Part shown: piece by piece, positions 16,275 through 24,812 of the stretch
Layout of the letters: every line of letters starts with the position of its first letter
Position numbering within the stretch: the first letter of the stretch is position 1
Assembly (NCBI GenBank): GCA_049603835.1
Contig: JBMYSZ010000002.1
Coordinates: 62,001-126,000 of the forward strand
Source of the DNA: Mangrovicoccus sp049603835
Lineage (GTDB): Bacteria; Pseudomonadota; Alphaproteobacteria; Rhodobacterales; Rhodobacteraceae
Reading direction: 5' to 3'
DNA length: 64,000 nt
The notes under the pieces: generated by a model
What the model saw: only the letters and a program-made list of their open reading frames with translations
What the model was told of the DNA's origin: nothing
The model's database searches: none
Made by a program: the position numbers and the translations under genes

Positions 16275-17333
16275 GTGACGAGCAGAGACCAGGTCCTTGC
16301 GATTTTGAAAACCATCGCCGATCCCAGCGGCAGCGATATTATCAGCGCCGGGGTGGTGCGGGCTTTGGCGGTCGAGGATGGGGCGGTGCGTTTCGTGATG
16401 GAAATCGCCCCGAGCCAAGCCAATGCCTATAGCCAGATCAAGGCGCAGGCCGAAGCGGCCTTAACCAGCGCCGGGGTGGAAAAGGTCTCTATCGTGTTGA
16501 CCAGCCACACGGAAACCGCGCCGCCGCCAGATCTCAAACCCAGCCGACCCGCAGCCCCCAGCGGTCCCGGGCCCATTCCCGGGATTGATCATGTGATCGC
16601 CATTGCCTCGGGCAAAGGTGGGGTCGGCAAATCAACTGTCTCGGCCAATTTGGCCTGTGCATTGGCTCAGGCGGGCCGGCGCGTCGGTTTGTTGGACGCA
16701 GATGTTTACGGCCCTAGCCAGCCCAGGATGCTGGGAGTGTCGGGCCGCCCGTCGAGCCCCGATGGCAAAACCATCCTGCCCCTACGCAATCACGGGGTCA
16801 CGATGATGTCGATCGGGCTTATGACCAATGAAGACCAAGCGGTTGTCTGGCGCGGCCCCATGCTGATGGGCGCGCTGCAACAGATGATCGGCCAGGTGCA
16901 ATGGGGCGCGCTGGATGTGCTTTTGGTGGATCTGCCCCCCGGCACTGGCGATGTGCAGATGACCCTAAGCCAAAAGACCCAGCTTGACGGCGCGATTATC
17001 GTTTCCACCCCGCAGGATGTGGCCTTGCTTGATGCCCGCAAAGGGATTGACATGTTCCAGCAGCTCAAAGTGCCGCTTTTGGGAATGATCGAGAATATGT
17101 CGACCCATATTTGCTCGGAATGCGGCCATGAAGAGCATCTCTTCGGCCATGGCGGTGTCGCGGCGGAGGCGGAGAATCTGGGCGTGCCGCTCTTGGCAGA
17201 GATCCCGCTTGATCTGCAGATCCGGCTTGCGGCGGATGGTGGGGCACCGATCACAGTGACCCAGCCCGATAGCGCTCAGGCCAAGGCCTTCCAAGCCGTA
17301 GCCCAAGCGCTGATCGCGCGGGAGGTTGCATGA
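16275..17333 (+). CDS. mrp: Mrp/NBP35-family P-loop ATPase, Fe-S cluster carrier
   Basis: 352 residues, GTG start at 16275 with AAAGGGG upstream. A MIP18-like N-terminal domain (about 1-80) is followed by a Pro-rich linker and the deviant Walker A GKGGVGKST (about 115-123). LLVDLPPGTGDVQMT carries the second nucleotide motif, and the cluster-binding CxxC is ICSECG (about 276-281). Mrp (ApbC) carries and transfers [4Fe-4S] clusters. Its placement beside a locus rich in Fe-S proteins fits a dedicated or housekeeping supply role. It is coupled by an ATGA overlap to the next gene. Confidence 0.9.
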   Translation: MTSRDQVLAILKTIADPSGSDIISAGVVRALAVEDGAVRFVMEIAPSQANAYSQIKAQAEAALTSAGVEKVSIVLTSHTETAPPPDLKPSRPAAPSGPGPIPGIDHVIAIASGKGGVGKSTVSANLACALAQAGRRVGLLDADVYGPSQPRMLGVSGRPSSPDGKTILPLRNHGVTMMSIGLMTNEDQAVVWRGPMLMGALQQMIGQVQWGALDVLLVDLPPGTGDVQMTLSQKTQLDGAIIVSTPQDVALLDARKGIDMFQQLKVPLLGMIENMSTHICSECGHEEHLFGHGGVAAEAENLGVPLLAEIPLDLQIRLAADGGAPITVTQPDSAQAKAFQAVAQALIAREVA

Positions 17334-18034
17334 CAGACGCGCTAACCTTTCCACCGCTTTTGTGGGGCGAGGCCGCGCCTGGCGATGCTTTTGAGCATGC
17401 CTGCAGCCAAGCGGTTTTGGGCTGTGAGGCCGGACTTGTGACCCATCGGTTGGACCCAGCCCGGATGCAGGCCGCCATGGTCTTTGCTCCGGAAATCCCG
17501 CTGAGCTCGGCCATGACCATGCTGCCGCTTTGCGCCGTGGCGCTACAAAATGCGCTTGGGGCTTTGGCGCCACCAGAAGTTGCGGTGGAGTTCGATTGGC
17601 AAGGCGGGATCTATATCAATGGCGCCAGCTGCGGCCAGCTTCGCGCCATTGCCCCCGACAGAGAAAACCGGGCGGCAATGCCGGACTGGCTGGTCATCGG
17701 CTTCACCCTGCCGCTTTTGCCGCCGCAAGAGGATACCGGCCTCACCCCCGATCAAACCGCGCTTTTTGTCGAAGGCTGCGCAGATATCGCGCCGCCACAG
17801 CTGGTCGAAGTCTGGGCCCGCTATGTGATGAATTGGATCACCCGCTGGGAAGCCGACGGCCCCCGCCCGCTGCATGGCGAATGGCGCGGTCTGCTGCGCG
17901 GAATAGGCGAAGAATTCCAGCATGGCGGGCTTACCGGGAAGTTTTTGGGCCTGGACGACGAATTCGGCTTGCTGATCCGCGATAGCGACACCACCCATAA
18001 TTTGCCCCTGACCCAGATGCTGGAGACCCTATGA
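17330..18034 (+). CDS. biotin/lipoate protein ligase-fold protein lacking catalytic residues
   Basis: 234 residues with the shape of a biotin/lipoate ligase catalytic domain: the strand FDWQGGIYINGASCGQL (88-104) lines up with the KWPND...NGRKxxGIL stretch of biotin ligases. However, both conserved lysines are replaced (D89 and S100), and no GRGRxG nucleotide loop is visible. The C-terminal ~60 residues (HGEWRGLLRGIGEEFQHGGL, then GKFLGLDDEFGLLIRD) look like the small C-terminal domain of the family. It overlaps mrp by 4 bases and the next gene by 4 bases. Binding without ligation is more likely than true ligase activity. Confidence 0.75.
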   Translation: MTDALTFPPLLWGEAAPGDAFEHACSQAVLGCEAGLVTHRLDPARMQAAMVFAPEIPLSSAMTMLPLCAVALQNALGALAPPEVAVEFDWQGGIYINGASCGQLRAIAPDRENRAAMPDWLVIGFTLPLLPPQEDTGLTPDQTALFVEGCADIAPPQLVEVWARYVMNWITRWEADGPRPLHGEWRGLLRGIGEEFQHGGLTGKFLGLDDEFGLLIRDSDTTHNLPLTQMLETL

Positions 18035-18510
18035 AGCTCGCCCGTGCCCTCCATTTCGACGAAAGCGATACTCGGATCTTTGCCAATCCTGCCCGCACTG
18101 GGGAATGGTGTTTGTCGGGCGGTTTTGAATTTTCCAACTGGACCGAAGCGGATCTAACCGGCAAGGCGCGCCAGGCTTTTGCCAATGGTTGGTTCGGGTT
18201 AGAAAGCTATGGTCGGGTGACTTTCGTCGCCGTCACCCAGATAGAGCCCAGCGAGCTAGAGGCGCTGACCGACCGGCTGGCGCAGCATTTCGTGACCTAT
18301 TATGGCGCTCCGTCGGTGGAAGCCGCGCGCCCTGTGGCGGCAGAAGAGCTGGCGCAAATGGCCGATCTTTGCGCGGATTTTGCGGATAATACCCTGCTGA
18401 CCGTCGCGCGGGAACTGAGCGAAGCCGGGGTGCGCGAAAGCTATCGCATGATCGAACCGCAAAGCGCGGGCCTAGATCAATTCGCGGTGCATGGCTCTTT
18501 AGAGGACTAA
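18031..18510 (+). CDS. DUF6505-like small protein
   Basis: 159 residues, acidic, soluble, no known catalytic motif. Conserved-looking features are the start MKLARALHFDESD, GEWCLSGGFEF (about 24-34) and YGRVTFVAVTQIE (about 60-72). By memory it matches the family called DUF6505, which follows mrp and the ligase-fold gene in Rhodobacterales. It is the last gene of this three-gene plus-strand operon, joined by an ATGA overlap. Its function is unknown; the constant company suggests a shared role with the ligase-fold protein. Confidence 0.65.
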   Translation: MKLARALHFDESDTRIFANPARTGEWCLSGGFEFSNWTEADLTGKARQAFANGWFGLESYGRVTFVAVTQIEPSELEALTDRLAQHFVTYYGAPSVEAARPVAAEELAQMADLCADFADNTLLTVARELSEAGVRESYRMIEPQSAGLDQFAVHGSLED

Positions 18511-18589
18511 AGCTTCCGCATGGGCCAGCCTCTCGTGGTTGCTCGAAAGGCTGCAGAATGCAGAACCGCTGATGCGGCTGGGTGCAGCT

Positions 18590-18610
18590 CCACCGGGCTT
18601 GACCCGGTGG
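18590..18610. terminator. stem-loop between convergent genes
   Basis: Perfect 8-bp stem CCACCGGG / CCCGGTGG with a 5-base loop (CTTGA), between the DUF6505 stop and the end of the histidine kinase gene, which converge here. The position suits a shared terminator, but there is no clear T-run on either side, so the call is moderate. Confidence 0.5.
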
Positions 18611-18639
18611 CTCTTTGGTCTCCCACCCTTTCCGTGCCT

Positions 18640-20616
18640 TCAGGCCCTGGCACGCTTACCTGTCAGCTCGGCGTCTTCGGCCTCAAAGGGTAGCCAAACC
18701 CGGAATTCCGCCCCACCGCCCGCACGATTGCGCGCTGTGATCCGCCCGCCTGCGCGCTGGATCAAAGTCTGGGAAATCGAAAGCCCAAGCCCCGTCCCGA
18801 CCCCCTGTTTCGTGGTGAAAAACGGGTCAAACACTGCGCCGATCTGCTCCGCCGGAATACCGGGGCCAGTATCGCCCACGCTCAGACACACACCCGCGCG
18901 GCTTTCCCAAATCTCGGTGGACAGGGACAAATCAATCTCGCCCGCGCGGCCCATAGCATGCACCGCATTGACCACCAGATTGATCACCACTTGCTGCATC
19001 TCGCCCGGATCAATCCGCACCCCCGGCACGGGCGCGAAATCTGTGCGGACCCGAAATTCGCCACTGGCCAGGACATGATCCACCAGGACCAAGCAATCCT
19101 CGATCACCGGCGCCAGGTCCACCAAACCCTCATAGCCTGAATATTCCGAAGACCGCGCGAATTTCAAAAGCTTGCCCACAATCGCCTGGATCCGCGTCAC
19201 TTGCTGGTCGATCAGATCCAGCTCTGTTTCCACCGGCACCGCCTGAGCGCCCAGCATATCGCGCATCACATCCACATTGCCCTGGATCACCGCCACCGGA
19301 TTATTGATTTCATGGGCCACACCCGCCGTAATTTCGCCGATTGAGGCCAGTTTTTCGCTAAGCACCAATTGGCGATAGGTTTCCTCCAGCTTCTGATTGG
19401 CCGCCCGCAGCTCTGAGGTGCGCTGATCCACCCGCTCATTCAGCTCATCCGCCCAGGCGCGCAGCCGGGCATCGCGCTCTTGCAGCTGATCCAGCAGTTC
19501 ATCTAGATGCCCCGCCACTTCGCCAATTTCGTCACTGCGTCCCACCTGGCCATTGCGCGCGGTCAAATCCCCATCGCGGACCCGGCGAATGGTCTGGGTC
19601 ATACGTTCCAGCGGTTTGAAAATATCCTTGGCCAGCCAGAAAAAGGCCGGACCGGATAGCGCCAGCACCGCCGCGAAAGCTGCCATCATCCAAAGATAGG
19701 CATCGCGTTTAGCCGCATCAAAGGGTGCTTCGAGAAAGCCCACATAAAGCATCCCCACCCGCTCGCCGAAACTATCAATCAGCGGCAGATAGCCGGAAAC
19801 ATACCAATCATTGACCACAAATGCGCGATCGAGCCAGGTCTGCCCTTCGGTCAAGACGGCCGTGCTTACCACTTGGGAGACGCGAGTGCCTAGGGCGCGC
19901 ACATCCTCAAACAGCCGCACATTGGTCGAAATCCGCACATCATCCAGAAACAGCGTCGCCGTGCCCTGACGGTCGCCGCCAGTGATCGCATTGAGATAGA
20001 CCAAAGCATTGATCGTATCGATGAAGTCAAGATTGCGGTTCAGCAGAACCCCGCCCACCAACACACCGCCAAACCCCGCCGGGCTGGCCGCATGCAGCAC
20101 CATGCCCCGATCCTCCACATCGCGGGTGGTGGGCCAGGCCGCTTCGGTGTCGATCAGATCCAGCCTTGCTTGCTCCGCCAGGTCAGGACGAAGATGCTCT
20201 AGGGTTGCTGCATCAAAGATATCGATCTGGGTTTGAGAAAACCCCTCTGCCGCGCGAGCAATCACCGGCCAGCTCTTTGCCGCTTGCACCGCTTGGCCAT
20301 GGGGCAGGTAATACAGGAAATCGAGCTGCGCCGCGATGGCTTTGGCCGCAAGAACCTGCTGCTGAACCTCTGCCGGTTGCGCAATAATCTGGACAAAATC
20401 CGCCGAAGAGACGATTTCGTCCAGCTCATCGCTCGTATCTTCCATCAGCCGGGCCAAATATTGCTCGGCAATCCGCAGATCGCTTTCGACATTTGCGATC
20501 AGCACCTCGTCATAATCCGCTGTCCACCGGGTCATCCCCAAAAGCAGCAAAAGCGGCATCAGCAGGATCAGAGGCGCAAGAGCCAGAAATAATAGGCGCA
20601 GACGGACTGTGGTCAT
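18640..20616 (-). CDS. membrane sensor histidine kinase with Cache-like periplasmic domain
   Basis: 658 residues. TM1 at ~7-28; periplasmic sensor ~30-305 with the Cache-type stretch GTATLFLDDVRISTNVR (about 218-234); TM2 ~308-328; HAMP ~330-382; coiled coil ~380-420; HisKA with phospho-acceptor H435 in GVAHEINNP; HATPase with N box (INLVVNAVHAM), GDTGPGIP and GTGLGLSIS near the C-terminus. The HEINNP form is typical of kinases paired with NtrC-type regulators. The only such regulator in the window is at 3353-4687, at the other end of the formate dehydrogenase locus, so the two probably form one system bracketing their targets. The ligand is unknown. Confidence 0.85.
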   Translation of the reverse strand: MTTVRLRLLFLALAPLILLMPLLLLLGMTRWTADYDEVLIANVESDLRIAEQYLARLMEDTSDELDEIVSSADFVQIIAQPAEVQQQVLAAKAIAAQLDFLYYLPHGQAVQAAKSWPVIARAAEGFSQTQIDIFDAATLEHLRPDLAEQARLDLIDTEAAWPTTRDVEDRGMVLHAASPAGFGGVLVGGVLLNRNLDFIDTINALVYLNAITGGDRQGTATLFLDDVRISTNVRLFEDVRALGTRVSQVVSTAVLTEGQTWLDRAFVVNDWYVSGYLPLIDSFGERVGMLYVGFLEAPFDAAKRDAYLWMMAAFAAVLALSGPAFFWLAKDIFKPLERMTQTIRRVRDGDLTARNGQVGRSDEIGEVAGHLDELLDQLQERDARLRAWADELNERVDQRTSELRAANQKLEETYRQLVLSEKLASIGEITAGVAHEINNPVAVIQGNVDVMRDMLGAQAVPVETELDLIDQQVTRIQAIVGKLLKFARSSEYSGYEGLVDLAPVIEDCLVLVDHVLASGEFRVRTDFAPVPGVRIDPGEMQQVVINLVVNAVHAMGRAGEIDLSLSTEIWESRAGVCLSVGDTGPGIPAEQIGAVFDPFFTTKQGVGTGLGLSISQTLIQRAGGRITARNRAGGGAEFRVWLPFEAEDAELTGKRARA

Positions 20617-20776
20617 TGGCGGGTTCTGCTTTGCTTATCGCGTTTCCAATTGTCGTAATAGGAGGTGTCAGACCACCCTATATGAGAAACATCATAAGTT
20701 AAGCGCTATGCGCCCCGAATATGTCCCCAGCCTGCGCCATTTCCGACCCAGATTTAGGCCCTAATTTAGATCATGA

Positions 20777-21736
20777 TCAGCAGTCCGTTTTTGCCAGTAC
20801 TTTCAAACCCGGTGGCGGAGCAATCTCTGCGATCGGCGCACCCATACCAAAAGCGGGGCCTTTCGGCTTAAAACTATTCTGCACCGGCTGTTTCAAACTC
20901 GCCGTGCGGAAAAACCCACCAAAGAGCGTGCTAAAAAACTGATCTTGATCGCCATTTTGACTTTTCGCCAGATCGAGACTTCCGACTCCTACAATTTCAT
21001 AATCGCCAAAAAGCGATCCATCGGGCAATTCGCGAATATTCAAAACTCCGTCAAACTCTGCATTCGTCACCATATCAAAGGCCGAACGCGTCCCTTTTAG
21101 CTGGCGAGAGGTCACAACCACCCCGCCAAGCGCATTAGGCACATATTTAATGTAGTTCTTGGTCTCGGGCGTGAAATGATATGTTCCTGGGCCGGCGTAA
21201 TCATAGATTAAGAAATGTAGCGAATAGCCATCAGCCTTGTCTTCGTGGAATTGAAACGCCGTGGCTAAGCCATCTTCAAGCGGGTTTTCAGAGACCAAAG
21301 AGCAAAAAGTTGCATCCAAATTATTAGCCAAATTTGGCTGGCCCGGGGCTTTGAGGCGGCGAACAGGGTCATACGCATCGTAAAAGGCGTTAAATTCCAG
21401 CTCAAAGCTTTGGCGGATAAAGACTGTGCCGATGAATTTCTCTATCGGATTTTGCAAAAAGCCCCGCGCCTTTACGTTAGGATGCTTCATCGCGTTTTCT
21501 GTCAAAAGGCTTTCCACTCGCAAACCGAGGAAATTCGCCACATCTCCGGCAACCGGCGCAAACCATTCTTCGCGGTTGAGCGCCTCACCGGCGGTTTTTG
21601 GCGGGGCGGGTTTTTCCTCCGACACAGCCCTTGCAGCGGGCTCTGCTTCTGCCGCAGTAGTTTGAGCGAAAGCGCCGCTATAGGTAGAAAGGCCCAAGAC
21701 GAGAGCGCCAATAAATTGATTAATCTTCACAGACAT
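20777..21736 (-). CDS. secreted protein of unknown function, export-module partner
   Basis: 319 residues with a clear Sec signal peptide (MSVKINQFIGALVLGLSTYS, then GAFA) and a TAGGAGA-type ribosome site. An Ala/Glu/Pro-rich spacer (about 25-50) leads into a globular domain of alternating strands (SFELEFNAFYDAYDP, YSLHFLIYDYAGPGTYHFTP, NIRELPDGSLFGDYEIVG). There are two Cys, one near the middle and one as the very last residue. No family was recognised. It ends the minus-strand arm with the TolC-like and adaptor genes, 15 bases after the TolC-like stop, so it is a candidate cargo or periplasmic partner of that exporter. Confidence 0.7.
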   Translation of the reverse strand: MSVKINQFIGALVLGLSTYSGAFAQTTAAEAEPAARAVSEEKPAPPKTAGEALNREEWFAPVAGDVANFLGLRVESLLTENAMKHPNVKARGFLQNPIEKFIGTVFIRQSFELEFNAFYDAYDPVRRLKAPGQPNLANNLDATFCSLVSENPLEDGLATAFQFHEDKADGYSLHFLIYDYAGPGTYHFTPETKNYIKYVPNALGGVVVTSRQLKGTRSAFDMVTNAEFDGVLNIRELPDGSLFGDYEIVGVGSLDLAKSQNGDQDQFFSTLFGGFFRTASLKQPVQNSFKPKGPAFGMGAPIAEIAPPPGLKVLAKTDC

Positions 21737-21751
21737 ATACGGGGTCTCCTA

Positions 21752-23092
21752 TTATTTTCGCGGCGCGGCAAGGCTAAGCGCCTCTGAGGTGATATCGGGA
21801 AAATCAACGCCGTTCACATCGGATTTGGCGCAAAGCAAAGCGAGGCTGGTTTTCGCTTTTCGATAGGCAATTTGGGCGCGTGCATGGTCGATTTCCAATT
21901 CGCGCCGCTCAGCTTCACTTTCGCAAATTTGCCCAGCATTGGCCGCCTGGGACGATTGCGCCTTTAAAGCCAGGCGGGTTTTGGTAAGCTCTGAATTGGC
22001 ACGGGAAAGCGCGAGCTGCGCTTGCGAAAGTCTCGTATCAAAGCTGCGTCGATTGCGCTCCGCGGCCAAAGCTATCTCTAGCAGATTAGACCGGGCCTCT
22101 TGCACGCGACGATCTCCGTCCCCCTGATCGACGATCGGCAAAAGCAGCACGAGCAAAACATTCAGATTAAGCCCAGTTTCCGGAGAAAGATCAGCCGGCA
22201 ACAGCACATCAAGACTACCATAGCGCTGCAATTTCGCCGCGCGGATTGCCGAGGCTGCCCCAGCCAAAAGCAGCCGGTCGCGCAACGCATTGCCCGACCC
22301 AGAATAGCAGCTTTCTCGGGTCAAAGGCTTAGGCAAATCCGGCAAGCTTTGCGAGGGATCGCGCCCAGCCCGCAAGGTGGCTGTCTCTGCCATCCCCGCC
22401 CGAAAAAGCACTTCCCGCCGCGCCGCGCCAACCGCCTCATGGGCAAAGTTCATTTGCTGGGCAAGATCGCGCCTTGCCGACTGGCCAGCCTCTAGCTCCG
22501 CCTGGCTCGCATTGCCAAGCTCATACTCCACCTGTGCGCCATCGGCCCTGCATTGCGCCAGAGCCAGCTGACCCGATAGCTCGCGCCGCGATACAAGCGC
22601 CTCTTCGTGGGCAAGATAGGCATCAAACAATTCGCCCGTTGCCTCATATTCCGCAAGCTTCGCCTGAACCGGCAAATAAGCCTGGGCAATTTCGATGCTT
22701 TCGCGATCTCCGTAAAACAAGGCGGCAGCCACATTCCAATCCATCGCGATGGAGGAATCGCGGATATTGACCACCGCTCGGCCCGATCCCACCGCGTATT
22801 GGCTTCGCAATGCCAGCGAAAGTCGCGGCAATCGTTCAGATTTCCGGCCATCAAGCTGGATCCGAGCCCGCGCCTCTTCTATCTCGGCGGCCAAAAAATC
22901 TGGCCCTTGGCGTTGCGCGGAAGCTAGTAAAGCCTGCGGCCCCAAGGCTTTTCCTGGATCGGGCGCCGGGCCTTCGGCTAGCTCGGTGTAAACCTGGTCG
23001 AGCTCTGATGTCGCTTCTTTCAATAGAGCCCGCGAACAGCCCGAAAGCCCCAAGCTCGCACAGAGCAGCCAAAGGGTCGCGCGCCTCAACAT
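21752..23092 (-). CDS. TolC-family outer membrane lipoprotein
   Basis: 446 residues with a lipoprotein signal (MLRRATLWLLCASLGLSGCS; lipobox LSGC, Cys 19). Most of the rest is long heptad-rich helices in two repeats (about 50-250 and 280-420; for example AAEIEEARARIQLDGRKSE and ALSRANSELTKTRLALKAQS), separated by strand-like segments, as in the outer membrane factors of tripartite pumps. It would form the outer membrane channel and periplasmic tunnel. Its ATG follows the adaptor stop directly, so adaptor and channel are co-translated. Sequence similarity to well-known TolC proteins looks low; the call rests on architecture and context. Confidence 0.75.
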   Translation of the reverse strand: MLRRATLWLLCASLGLSGCSRALLKEATSELDQVYTELAEGPAPDPGKALGPQALLASAQRQGPDFLAAEIEEARARIQLDGRKSERLPRLSLALRSQYAVGSGRAVVNIRDSSIAMDWNVAAALFYGDRESIEIAQAYLPVQAKLAEYEATGELFDAYLAHEEALVSRRELSGQLALAQCRADGAQVEYELGNASQAELEAGQSARRDLAQQMNFAHEAVGAARREVLFRAGMAETATLRAGRDPSQSLPDLPKPLTRESCYSGSGNALRDRLLLAGAASAIRAAKLQRYGSLDVLLPADLSPETGLNLNVLLVLLLPIVDQGDGDRRVQEARSNLLEIALAAERNRRSFDTRLSQAQLALSRANSELTKTRLALKAQSSQAANAGQICESEAERRELEIDHARAQIAYRKAKTSLALLCAKSDVNGVDFPDITSEALSLAAPRK

Positions 23093-24271
23093 TTATGGCC
23101 GCCGCACCTGATCCCCGAGAGCAAGCCCCGAGGTTATCTCGATATAAGGCGGATCCACCCGCCCGGTTTCAACCAGCGTCTTTTCGGCAAGCCCCCCGCG
23201 GATCTTCCACAAAAACACTTGCCCCTGCTCTTGCACCAAAAAGCTCAGCGGCACTGCGATAACATCGCGCGCAACCTGGCGCGACAATAGGCAAGTCACA
23301 TCGCTGCCAATCCCCATGGTGCCTTCTGGATCTTGATAAGACAAAAGATATTCAAACCGCTCTTTTTCCCAAGCCGCCGCGTCCTCTAAAGCTCGGATCT
23401 TGGCGATTTTCGCCGGTATCCGTGCCCCTTCGGCGCTTTCGATCACGGCCTCGCCTTTGCGCATCTGCTCGGCTTCGGCTGCGGTCATCTTTAACCGAGA
23501 CCAACGCTCATTTGGCGGCGAGATGGAAAACACATGCGTCCCCGCCCGAAACGCCAATTGATCTACATCCGCAAGGCGTGGATTTACATAGCTCACCGTT
23601 CCATCGAGCGGACTCGTCAATCGCACCAAAGCCAGCTTTTCTTCGAGCGCCTCAATGCTTAGACGATAGCTTAGCTCTTGTTGGCGCAGATCAGCCAGCT
23701 GCAGCTCGGTTTCCATATCGAAAATAGCAATTCGGGTTTGCACTGCGAGGGTCTCATCGCTCAGACGCAAAACCAAATCCTCAATTTCTTCAACTCGCGT
23801 CTTGGCTAATCGTCCAGCGGCTGCAAGCTCAAGCGCCTGCGCTTGATCCTCTTTTGCCTGGGCAAGTTTGCGCTGTGAAGCTGAGAGCTCTAACGCCAAC
23901 AAAACCCGTCGCGCTTCCGTTAGAGACCCGTCGATTTTCGCAATGCGCTGCGCCAAAGTCTGTTGCTGGCTTTGCGAAAGCTGCAATTCTCGGCGAATCG
24001 GGGCATCTTCGTAATTGGCCAGAACCGAGCCAGCGCTCATTTTTTCACCAAAACTCACATGACGGTTAAGCACCCCATCAATGGGCGCCAGTATTTGCGC
24101 GGGCTCGGCATATTCCACCAAACAAGCCCGCTCAATCTTTTCGAAAAATACCTTTGATTCAGTAATATAAATGCCAAACTCCGCCGCAAAAACAGAAATT
24201 GGGTTACTTATTAATATGATACATACAAAGTATGTGCGGAGTATGGTTAAGTTCATTTTGGCAACAGTCAC
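23093..24271 (-). CDS. HlyD/MacA-like periplasmic adaptor protein
   Basis: 392 residues; GTG start at 24271, with an ATG 15 bases further on as an alternative. The N-terminal hydrophobic segment (TYFVCIILISNPISVFAA) is a signal or anchor. It is followed by a split lipoyl domain (ILAPIDGVLNRHVSFGEKM and LVRLTSPLDGTVSYVNP) flanking a long coiled-coil hairpin (about 90-210), then a beta-barrel domain (VIESAEGARIPAKIAKI) and a membrane-proximal end. It would link the ABC permease encoded on the divergent arm to the TolC-like channel. The 5' end is AT-rich compared with its surroundings. Confidence 0.82.
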   Translation of the reverse strand: MTVAKMNLTILRTYFVCIILISNPISVFAAEFGIYITESKVFFEKIERACLVEYAEPAQILAPIDGVLNRHVSFGEKMSAGSVLANYEDAPIRRELQLSQSQQQTLAQRIAKIDGSLTEARRVLLALELSASQRKLAQAKEDQAQALELAAAGRLAKTRVEEIEDLVLRLSDETLAVQTRIAIFDMETELQLADLRQQELSYRLSIEALEEKLALVRLTSPLDGTVSYVNPRLADVDQLAFRAGTHVFSISPPNERWSRLKMTAAEAEQMRKGEAVIESAEGARIPAKIAKIRALEDAAAWEKERFEYLLSYQDPEGTMGIGSDVTCLLSRQVARDVIAVPLSFLVQEQGQVFLWKIRGGLAEKTLVETGRVDPPYIEITSGLALGDQVRRP

Positions 24272-24303
24272 TGTCTCTTTAACAACCGCACCATATTGCG
24301 ATT

Positions 24304-24341
24304 ATTAAACACAAATGGTTGAAACCATTTGCGGGTTTAAT
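24304..24341. promoter_or_regulatory. nested palindromic operator between divergent export operons
   Basis: An inner palindrome CAAATGGTT-GA-AACCATTTG (24312-24331; 9-bp perfect arms, 2-base spacer) sits inside an outer inverted repeat ATTAAAC / GTTTAAT (24304-24310 and 24335-24341). It lies midway in the 126-base gap between the adaptor gene (minus) and the lipoprotein gene (plus). This is the expected place for an operator controlling both arms. No regulator gene is adjacent. Confidence 0.7.
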
Positions 24342-24397
24342 TTGTGGTAGCCCCGCCAAGCTCTCTTGACAACCACTAAGCACAGGAACAAGTTTGA

Positions 24398-24808
24398 ATG
24401 TTTGTACGTATCTTTCGCCTCATCGCCGGTCCGGCTTTAGTTCTTATGGTTGCAGGCTGTCTTGGGGAAGACGGTGGGCTCTTTGAAGAAGAGACCAGCT
24501 ATTCGAGCTCCACTAGCAGCACCAGCACTTCCTTCTCGGCGCAATCGGAAATCTCCACAGGCTGCCCAAGCGCATGCCTGGCGGGTACTCCAAGCTCTTC
24601 GTCCGCCCAATCCGCCGCAATCGCCAACTGCCAAGCCGTATGCGATATTCAAACTGGCTCGCAATGCCTGGCCGCTTCTTCCGCTTATGCAACTTATGTG
24701 GCCAATGGCCAGGCCGGCGCAAGCTCGGCGGCAACCTCGCAGCTTTACTCACAATATCTGCAGCAAGCGCAATTGGCGCGTGACGTCGTTTCGCAAATCG
24801 GCTGTTAA
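24398..24808 (+). CDS. small Cys-rich lipoprotein
   Basis: 136 residues; lipobox VAGC with Cys 21, then a Ser/Thr-rich stalk (about 30-52). The remainder is Ala/Ser-rich with Cys in the pattern GCPSAC, NCQAVC, QCLAA and a final GC. A AGGA site precedes the ATG at 24398. Six Cys after the lipidated one suggest three disulfides. No known family recognised. First gene of the plus-strand arm; the ABC ATPase starts 4 bases after its stop. It may be a surface or periplasmic partner of the exporter, or its cargo. Confidence 0.72.
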   Translation: MFVRIFRLIAGPALVLMVAGCLGEDGGLFEEETSYSSSTSSTSTSFSAQSEISTGCPSACLAGTPSSSSAQSAAIANCQAVCDIQTGSQCLAASSAYATYVANGQAGASSAATSQLYSQYLQQAQLARDVVSQIGC

Positions 24809-24812
24809 ATCT

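Noticed and set aside
24366..24371. TTGACA as a -35 box before the Cys-rich lipoprotein gene
   Set aside because: With a 17-base spacer the -10 would fall on the start codon, so the promoter must lie further upstream.
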